From Streptomyces dengpaensis (GTDB lineage: Bacteria > Actinomycetota > Actinomycetes > Streptomycetales > Streptomycetaceae), in contig NZ_CP026652.1 in NCBI RefSeq assembly GCF_002946835.1, forward strand, positions 7,378,001-7,442,000: a DNA stretch of 64,000 bases, given 5' to 3'. The position numbers were made by a program, and so were the translations under genes. The notes beneath the pieces were generated by a model. The model was not told the DNA's origin. It saw only the letters and a list, made by a program, of their open reading frames with translations, and made no database searches. Shown piece by piece: positions 24,379 through 31,400 of the stretch. The stretch's first letter is position 1; every line of letters starts with the position of its first letter.

Positions 24379-25220
24379 GACCCGTTCGGTTCGTGTCCCT
24401 CGGGGACTCGCTCACGGAAGGCATGGGCGACCCCGTGGGCGACGGCTGGCGAGGGTGGGCCGCGCTGCTCGCCGATGGGCTCGAGCCGTCCGTCGAGTTC
24501 ACCAACCTCGCGGTGAGCGGGGCCCAGACACGCGACGTCATGGAGCGGCAGACACCGGCGGCGCTGGCCCTGAAGCCGGACGTGGTGTCCGTCGTGATCG
24601 GCGTGAACGACACGCTGCGGCGCACCTTCGACATCCATGCCGTGGCCGCCCGGCTCGACGAGGTGTATGCGGCGTTCCGCGCGCAGGGCGCCGTACTGCT
24701 GACCGCCTGTCTGCCGGATCCCGGTTCGATGCTCGGGCTGCCGGCCGCGCTGGAACGGCCGCTGGCCCGGCGGCAGCTGGCCGTCAACACGGTCGTGCAC
24801 GCACTGTCCGAGCGCTACGGGGCGGTGCACCTGCACGCGGCGGAGGGCGCCTGGCTGCGGGACCGTGCGATGTGGAGCGCGGACCGGCTGCATCCGGGCG
24901 AGCGGGGGCACCGGCAACTCGCCCTCCGCTTCCACGCGTTGCTCGCGAAGCAGGGCATCGCCACCGGGGCCGCACCCTCGGCCGAGCCCGAGTTCCCGCC
25001 GCCCACGCGGTCGGCCAGCCTGTGGTGGCTGGCCACCGCGGGGACGGCGTGGGTGGCCCGGCGGTGCACGGACCTGCTGCCGCAGCTCCTCACCCTCGCC
25101 GCGGCCGAGGTGCGTCACCGGGTGGGCGGCACCAGCGCACGCCTCGACCTCAGCGCCGCGCATGCCGTCGCGTCCGCGCTGGCCGCCCTGTCGGTGGCCG
25201 AACAGGCGGACGCGGCATGA
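24375..25220 (+). CDS. SGNH/GDSL hydrolase
   Basis: A 281-residue esterase-type protein, ATGA-coupled to the second glycosyltransferase. Block I reads RFVSLGDSLTEGMGDPVGDG with the GDS nucleophile serine, block II contains NLAVSGAQTRDV, block III SVVIGVNDTL (GxND), and block V ADRLHPGERGHRQLA with the DxxH dyad. The C-terminal 80 residues are an Ala-rich tail. No signal peptide, so it probably acts inside the cell, perhaps deacylating or deacetylating the glycolipid made by its two partners. Confidence 0.86.
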   Translation: MRPVRFVSLGDSLTEGMGDPVGDGWRGWAALLADGLEPSVEFTNLAVSGAQTRDVMERQTPAALALKPDVVSVVIGVNDTLRRTFDIHAVAARLDEVYAAFRAQGAVLLTACLPDPGSMLGLPAALERPLARRQLAVNTVVHALSERYGAVHLHAAEGAWLRDRAMWSADRLHPGERGHRQLALRFHALLAKQGIATGAAPSAEPEFPPPTRSASLWWLATAGTAWVARRCTDLLPQLLTLAAAEVRHRVGGTSARLDLSAAHAVASALAALSVAEQADAA

Positions 25221-25224
25221 CGGT

Positions 25225-25360
25225 TCAGCGGCGGCGTATGAGGATGAAGCGGACCGGCGTGCCCGGAACCGCCTGAGCGGCCGCGGGGAGATCGCCGGCG
25301 CGGACGACCGCGATCACCGGGTAACCCCCGGTGGTCGGATGGTCCGCGAGCCCTACCTCG
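25225..25360 (-). pseudogene. 3' remnant of 5-oxoprolinase subunit C (biotin-dependent carboxyltransferase, PxpC/KipA type)
   Basis: The minus-strand frame ending in FILIRRR* contains LADHPTTGGYPVIAVVRAGD followed by LPAAAQAVPGTPVRF. This is the characteristic C-terminus of the PxpC/KipA carboxyltransferase family (LADH-x-TTGGYPVIAVV). About 45-60 codons survive; the rest of the roughly 290-residue protein is absent, replaced upstream by an outward-facing regulator remnant. It is therefore a deletion remnant. Confidence 0.6.
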
Positions 25361-25509
25361 CCCGCAACCGCGAGATCCTGGGGACCCTCCAGGCGGGCGA
25401 CCGGGACGCGGCCGAGCGACTGCTCGCGGTCTATCTCGACGCCTCGCTCGAGGGTCTGGTGGAGGTGTACGGGCGGCGGGTGGCCGACGGGGCGCAGGGG
25501 ATCGGCTGA
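25339..25509 (+). pseudogene. 3' remnant of a GntR/FCD-type regulator
   Basis: Plus-strand frame with YLARNREILGTLQAGDRDAA then ERLLAVYLDASLEGLVEVYG and a stop. It matches the last helix pair of FCD domains (EHR.IL.A...GD...A...L..HL). No helix-turn-helix or upstream half of the protein is present. It abuts and partly overlaps the pxpC remnant, so a divergent pxp-gntR pair appears to have lost everything between the two 3' ends. Confidence 0.5.
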
Positions 25510-25579
25510 GGGCCGCCCGGTCGGGGGGACCCGGGGCCGGGCGGCTGCGACGGCGGCTGGGCGCACCGGCATGGTGGGT

Positions 25580-25717
25580 CGCTGGGGCGGTTGGGCGGAC
25601 CGGCGCGGTGCGGTCGCTGCGGCGGTTGTCGCGTCGGCTTGGTGCGGTCGCTGGGCGGTTGGGCGTACCGGTGTGGTGCGGTCGCAGCCGCGGTCGTCGC
25701 GACCGCTTGGTGCCGTC
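25580..25717 (+). repeat. two-copy 69-bp imperfect tandem repeat
   Basis: Copy 1 starts CGCTGGGGCGGTTGGGCGGA at 25580 and copy 2 CGCTGGGCGGTTGGGCGTAC at 25649; each ends with a CGCTTGGTGC/GGCTTGGTGC block. It lies between the regulator remnant and the first gene of the SMC operon and may affect that operon's promoter region. Confidence 0.6.
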
Positions 25718-25815
25718 GCCGTGACGACGGATGCGGCGGACCGCCGCCCGACGTGCTGCCGGTCGTTTCTGGGCTGTTTCGACCGTTGTCAGACCGAGGA
25801 CCTAGTCTGTGCACC

Positions 25816-27342
25816 GTGACTTCGCCTGCATCGACGGACAGTGTTCCGCCCCAGCTCAGCGCGGGGCCGCGCCTCGCTCCGGGCCCGGCCGCCGACGAGG
25901 GCCTGGCGCGGCGGCTGCGCGCGCTCGCCTGCACCGCGCCGCTGCACGACCTCGACGTGCGCAAGGCGAACCTCGCGGGCGAGTACACGGTCTACGGGAT
26001 GGCGGAGGTCGCCCTCGCCGCCATCGACCTCGTCACACTGAACATGGACTTCGACACGGGCGCCGACCACGACCAGATAGTGGCCAGGCTCATTCCGCGC
26101 ATCGCCGCCCAGGCCTCGCGGCGGCCCGTCGCCGAGCACGAGCGCGTGGCCCGCTGGGTCCTGGAGAATCTGATCAACGTCGGCAGCGTGGACCGCGGCT
26201 TCCGGGCCGTGTACGGCACCTTCGCGCCCGACGGCTCCTATGTGCGCCGCGACTACGACTTCAAGCTGATCGAGGAAGTGCCCGGATACGGAGGGAGCGT
26301 CTATCTCCGTACGACCGACGAAGCGGTCAACGTCCTCGTCGGCGCCCTCGACACCGACGTCACCAGCGCGCAGATCGCCGCCGAGGTCAAGCTGGAGGTG
26401 CTGATCAGCCGCGGCCGCCTCGCGGACGCCCAGCTCGCCGCCGAACAGGCCCGCTACCGGACCGTGCAGTACTCGGAGACCCTCCGCAAGGCGCTCGACG
26501 CGACCCGGCGTAATGTGCGGGCCGTCGACTGGCTCCAGGCCGTGCCCGACATGATCGCCGAGGCCCTCGACCACGTCGCCGACCGGTACCGCCACGAGAA
26601 CGCGATCCTCACCAACATCCGCAGGGCCCGCGACGAGTCCGAGGACCCCGAGCAGAAGCGGCGCGCGGCCGAGCTCGTCGACATCGTCAAGGACTGCATC
26701 CGCCGGCACACGCAGCTGCAGTCCCGGCTCCTGGAGGCGGGCCCCCTCTTCCGCGCGGAGCAGGACCGGCAGGCGTTCGCCACGCCCATGACGACCTCGG
26801 AGATCGACCTCTACGGACATCTCGTCGCGCCCGTGCTGCCGCTGCCCGTGGAGCAGGCGCTGCGCGTGACGGACGCGTTCTTCGCGCGCGGGACGGGACT
26901 GCGTACGCCGGTTGCCGTGCGGGTGGGGGACCTCGTCGACATCCTGCTGACGCCGCCGCTGGAGCGGGAGCATCTCGGTGCCGAGATGCCCGAGCCGGAC
27001 CTCATCGCCACCCCGGACGACAGCCGGTTCAGCGAGGAGCAGCTCGCTTCCGCCATGGAGTTGCTCGACCTGCCGGCCGATGCGCCGCGACGGCTGTCCG
27101 GGCTGCTCGCGAAAGCGCGCCGCCGGGATCCCGAACTGCCGTACCTGGTCGCGTTGCTGGCCGTTCACGCGGCCAGTCCGCCGGTCGGCACCGCCTACCG
27201 CCAGGGCGAGGAGAAGCTGTTGTTCGCCGTGGACGACGGGACCGAGCTGGACGATCCCGAGTTCGGCGGGGCGGACCTCATCGTGGGCACGGCTCTGCTG
27301 GACGCGGCGGGGATGGCGGCCGACAGAACGGAGGCGGCGTGA
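25816..27342 (+). CDS. MukF/JetA (MksF)-like kleisin subunit of an SMC complex
   Basis: A 508-residue protein, first gene of a three-gene SMC operon. The GTG at 25816 is preceded at 7 bases by TAGTCT, fitting a leaderless start; the open frame extends 75 codons further up through the tandem repeat and is ignored. The fold looks all-helical with winged-helix-like ends: LHDLDVRKANLAGEYTVYGM, then ERVARWVLENLINVGSVDRG, VYLRTTDEAVNVLVGALDTD, a long coiled helix AEQARYRTVQYSETLRKALD, and a C-terminal ELLDLPADAPRRLSGLLAKA winged-helix-like region. Length, order (first of three) and partners match JetA/MksF. I cannot confirm it by profile search. It presumably bridges SMC heads. Confidence 0.7.
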   Translation: MTSPASTDSVPPQLSAGPRLAPGPAADEGLARRLRALACTAPLHDLDVRKANLAGEYTVYGMAEVALAAIDLVTLNMDFDTGADHDQIVARLIPRIAAQASRRPVAEHERVARWVLENLINVGSVDRGFRAVYGTFAPDGSYVRRDYDFKLIEEVPGYGGSVYLRTTDEAVNVLVGALDTDVTSAQIAAEVKLEVLISRGRLADAQLAAEQARYRTVQYSETLRKALDATRRNVRAVDWLQAVPDMIAEALDHVADRYRHENAILTNIRRARDESEDPEQKRRAAELVDIVKDCIRRHTQLQSRLLEAGPLFRAEQDRQAFATPMTTSEIDLYGHLVAPVLPLPVEQALRVTDAFFARGTGLRTPVAVRVGDLVDILLTPPLEREHLGAEMPEPDLIATPDDSRFSEEQLASAMELLDLPADAPRRLSGLLAKARRRDPELPYLVALLAVHAASPPVGTAYRQGEEKLLFAVDDGTELDDPEFGGADLIVGTALLDAAGMAADRTEAA

Positions 27343-27449
27343 GCGCTCCGCTGAAAGGGCCGGACACCGGCGGTTCGTCATTCCTCTGCGGGCCGTCCGT
27401 GGTTGCTCGCGCCCACGCGGCGGAGCCGCACATGTCACAGCCCGCGCCC

Positions 27450-27468
27450 CTGAGGGAGTTGCCCTCAG
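27450..27468 (+). terminator. hairpin between jetA-like and jetB-like genes (possible attenuator)
   Basis: CTGAGGG-AGTTG-CCCTCAG, a perfect 7-bp stem, followed four bases later by TTTT. It lies in the 156-base gap between the first and second genes of the SMC operon, where it could lower expression of the downstream subunits relative to the kleisin. Confidence 0.45.
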
Positions 27469-27498
27469 CCCTGTTTTCAAGATCAAGGAGTTCCCGTC

Positions 27499-28377
27499 GT
27501 GACCGAGCACGTCGAGTGGAGCGAGGCCGAGGCCCCCGCCGCGCCGGCGACCAGCACCGTCACCCCCGCCGACGCCGCCGACGCGGCGCGGCTCGTTGGT
27601 TTCGGGCTGCAGCCCAAACTGCAGCCCGCGCGTGACCAGGAGTACGCGGAGCTGCTGCGGCGCTACCGCGAGGACCCGCCCTTCGCGCGCCTCGCCGACG
27701 CCGTGGCCACCGGGCTCGGCCTGGTCGTCCTGGAGGTGTCCCCGCGCGCGGGCATGGCCGTGACCGCCGCGGAGGACTCCGTTTTCGCCGTTCGCATGGG
27801 CGACTACGCGCGTCGCGCGTCCTCCGACTCGGGGGACCGCTTCCTGCACGGGCTCGCCCATCTCGCCGTCGCCGCCATGGCGTTCCCGCGCCCCGAGGAC
27901 CTCGCGGACGACGGGTACATCGGGCGCGTCTCGGTCAACGGCGTCGACGCGTTCGTACGGCAGGCCTGTCGTCGTCTGGAGGCGCGGGCCGAGGAGTCGG
28001 GCGAGAACACCGACCCGGCCACGGACGCCCCCGGTCTGGAGGCGGCCTGGCGCATCTGGGCCCGGCGCAGCTCCACCGGCGCCACCAAGGACGCCCGAAG
28101 ACTGGCCGGTTCGACCACCGGCATCGTCGGCAAGGCCGTCGCGTTCCTCACGGACTCCGGGTTCCTGCAGCGCACCGGGGACGACTCCGGGGGGACGTAC
28201 CGGACGACGGCCCGCTATCAGCTCCAGGTCCGCGACATGGCGGGCAGTGCCGCCATGGCGGAGCTCCTCGAGCTGGGCATCGTCCCGGTGACCGACGGCA
28301 CCGCGACGCTGCTGCCCGCCGAGGACGCCGACGATCTGGAACTGGTGGCCGACGCCGGACTGCCGTTCCACTCCTGA
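27499..28377 (+). CDS. MukE/JetB (MksE)-like accessory subunit of an SMC complex
   Basis: A 292-residue protein. GTG start preceded by AAGGAG. After a disordered acidic N-terminus (TEHVEWSEAEAPAAPATSTV) comes a folded region with features of tandem winged helices: LLRRYREDPPFARLADAVAT, GLVVLEVSPRAGMAVTAA, LHGLAHLAVAAMAFPRPEDL, YIGRVSVNGVDAFVRQACRR, and a final GIVGKAVAFLTDSGFLQRTG helix-turn-wing followed by TYRTTARYQLQVRDMAG. MukE/JetB proteins bind the kleisin and DNA with such a fold. It is identified mainly by position between the kleisin-like and SMC genes and by size (JetB about 200-280 residues). Confidence 0.68.
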   Translation: MTEHVEWSEAEAPAAPATSTVTPADAADAARLVGFGLQPKLQPARDQEYAELLRRYREDPPFARLADAVATGLGLVVLEVSPRAGMAVTAAEDSVFAVRMGDYARRASSDSGDRFLHGLAHLAVAAMAFPRPEDLADDGYIGRVSVNGVDAFVRQACRRLEARAEESGENTDPATDAPGLEAAWRIWARRSSTGATKDARRLAGSTTGIVGKAVAFLTDSGFLQRTGDDSGGTYRTTARYQLQVRDMAGSAAMAELLELGIVPVTDGTATLLPAEDADDLELVADAGLPFHS

Positions 28378-28417
28378 ACCACCCTGACCTTCCGAAGACT
28401 TACGACGAGAGTCCGCC

Positions 28418-31400
28418 ATGTACGAGCTGTCCCGGGTCCGCCTCTACTCCATCGGGCCTGCCGGTGCGCGCTACGCCGACACCGTGCTTGACCTGCGGGG
28501 TGTCGGCGAGCCCGTGCCCGACCCCGCGCCCATCCAGGCGGAGTTCTTCGAGGAGGAGCCCGTCGGGCCGCCGCGCCGGCCCGCGCCCGCGGGCGTGCTC
28601 TTCCTGGAGAACGGCGGCGGCAAGTCGGTGCTGCTCAAGCTGCTCTTCTCGGTGATGCTCCCGGGCCACCGCAACACGCTGGGCGGCGCCAGCTCCGGGG
28701 TGCTGCGCAAGTTCCTGCTCGCCGACGACTGCGGGCATGTCGCCCTGGAGTGGCAGCACACGCTGACCGGCGAGTGTGTCGTGGTCGGCAAGGTGAGCGA
28801 GTGGCGGGGCCGGCAAGTCTCCAACGACCCACGGAAGTTCGCCGAGGCCTGGTACTCCTTCCGGCCCGGGCCCGGCCTGAGCATGGACAACCTGCCCGTC
28901 GCCGAGGGCACCGCCGTGCGCCCGCCCGTCGAGGGCACCTCGGGCGCACAGGGGCGGCGGCGCACCATGAAGGGCTTCCGGGACGCGCTCACCGAGGCGG
29001 GCAAGGCCTATCCGCACCTCGAAGTGCACTGGGAGGAGATCCACGACCGCTGGAACGAGCACCTCGGCGACCTGGGCCTCGACCCCGAACTCTTCCGCTA
29101 CCAGCGGGAGATGAACGCCGACGAGGGCGAGGCCGCCGGTCTCTTCGCGGTCAAGAAGGACTCCGACTTCACGGACCTGCTGCTGCGCGCCGTCACCGAC
29201 ACCCGGGACACGGACGGGCTCGCCGACCTGGTCGGCGGCTTCGGCAGCAAGCTGGGCCGGCGTGCCGAGCTCATCGCCGAGCGCGACTTCACCGCCGGTT
29301 CCGTGGACCTGCTCGGACGGATCGTCGACGCCGCCGAGGGGCGGGCACGCGCGCGTGACATCCACGCGGGCGCCGAGCGGCGTACGCGAACGCTGGCGCG
29401 GCGGCTGTCCGCGCGGGCGGTGCAGGAGCGCGTACGCGCCGGTGAACTCGCGCAGCGGGTGACCGCCGCCGCGTACGCCGTCACCCATGCCGAGGGCGCC
29501 CGCGAGCGCAGCGCTCGGGTCGCCGCCGAACTCGCCTACCGGCACGCCTCGTTGGCGCTCTCCGGGGCCGAGAAGTCCGCGGCCGCACAGAAGCGCGAGC
29601 TGGCCGACGCGCGCACGCTGCACTCGGCCTGGCAGGCCGCCGAGGCCGTGCTGCGGCACCGCGCCGCCGCCGACCGCTCCGCGCGCGTGGCCGCCGCGAT
29701 CCGCGAGGCCGAGCGGGACGCAGCGCCGGCGCTCGCCGCACGGGCCAAGGCCGCCGTCGACCTCGTACGCGCCCTGCACCGCGCCGCCGAAGGCGCCGAA
29801 GCGCTCGCCAACGAGGAGGAGGAGCGGTCCGCCGGGCTCCAGGAGGCCGGCCAGACGGCGTACGCGGACTCGACCGCCGCGGCCACCGCCGCGCAGCGCG
29901 CCCGCAGCGAGGCCGGGCATCTGCGCCAGCGCCTCACCGAGGTCGAACAGGAGACCGCCGAAGCGGTTCGCGCGGGCTGGCTCGACGACAGTGCCCCCGA
30001 CGCCGACCCGGCCCGCGCCGCCCTCGCCGCCAGCGACGCCGAGAAGACGGCCGTCGCCGCGTGGGACACCGCACGCGAGGCCTCGCGACGCGCCACGGAG
30101 CACGCCCGCGAGGCCGCGTCCGCCGAGTCCCGCACGGAACTCACGGCGGCGCGCGCGGCGGACGCGGCGACGGCGGCGGAGCGCGCCTACGACGGGGAGC
30201 GGCGTACGGCGGAGGCACTGGCGGGGGAGGAGCGGCTGGCGGAGCTGCTGAGCCTGCCGGGCGCCTCGGGCCCGGGGCGCGGCGGGGTCCCCATGCCCCG
30301 GGCGGAGGCCGCGGGTCTGGTGAGCGGCTCGCCCGAGGGCGCGGGCACAGACGGCCAAGGCCGTGCCGGCGCACCGCGGAAGGGCGGGGCGGCCGACGCC
30401 AAGCCGGCCGGACCGGCAGGTGAACCAGCCCTCGCCGCCGGCTCCGGGTACGGGCAGCGCGGCGCAGCCGAAGGCCCCCTCACCCCCGAGCAGTTGGACC
30501 ACTACGCCGACGAGCTCCGTGAGCTCCTCGACGACGGTGTCGCCTCCGCCGAGCGGCAGCTGTTCGAGCTGCGTACCGCGGCGGCCGACGACGCGCGCAT
30601 CCTGGGCGCGCTCGGTGACGGCGGGCTGCTGCCGCCCGGGCCGGATGTGCTGGCCACCGTCGAGTACCTCGGCGAGCACGGGATTCCCGCGCTGCCGGGG
30701 TGGCGTTATCTCGCCCAGGCCGTCGACCCCGCCGACCACGCGCGCGTGCTGGCCGCGCGGCCGGAGCTGGTCGACGGTGTGATCATCACCGACCCGGACA
30801 CGCACGCGCGGGCCCGCGAGGCGCTGAGCGACGCGGCCCTGCTGCCGCGGTCGGCCGTCGCCGTCGGTACGGCCGCCGCGCTGCTCGCCCCGACTCCGGC
30901 CCCCGACGCGGGCGACAACAGTGTCGATGTATTTCTCGTACCGCCGAACCCGGCCATGCACGACGAGCACGCCGCCGACGAGGAGCGGCAGGCGCTCCGC
31001 GCCCGAGCGACCCAGCGCGAGGAGGAGATCCGTACGCTCGCGGCCCGGCTCGGCAAGGAGCGCGAGCTGGCGGCGCGGCTGGCGTCGTGGCGCACCGGCT
31101 GCCCCGCGGGGCGGCTCGTCGAGCTCGCCGCGGCCGCCCGGGACGCCCGCGCGTTCGCCGAGGAGGCCGAGGCCGAACTCGCCGAGGCGCGCACGGTCCG
31201 GGCGGAGGCCGACGAGGCGGCGGCCGAGGCCGCCCACGTACGCGACGCGCGGCAGGACGCCGCCCAGCGCGCCCGGCGCGCCGCGGACGCGCTCGCCGGA
31301 CTCGCCTTCCGGCTGCGCGAGCGAGCCGGCTGGCAGGTCAAGCTGCGCGAACTCGCCGACGAGGCAACGCAGTCGGAGGCCCGCGCCCAGGTCTGCCTGG

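Noticed and set aside
25789..28419. An 876-aa minus-strand frame opposite the kleisin-like and MukE-like genes
   Set aside because: Shadow frame without motifs; the plus-strand genes have operon context and sensible starts.
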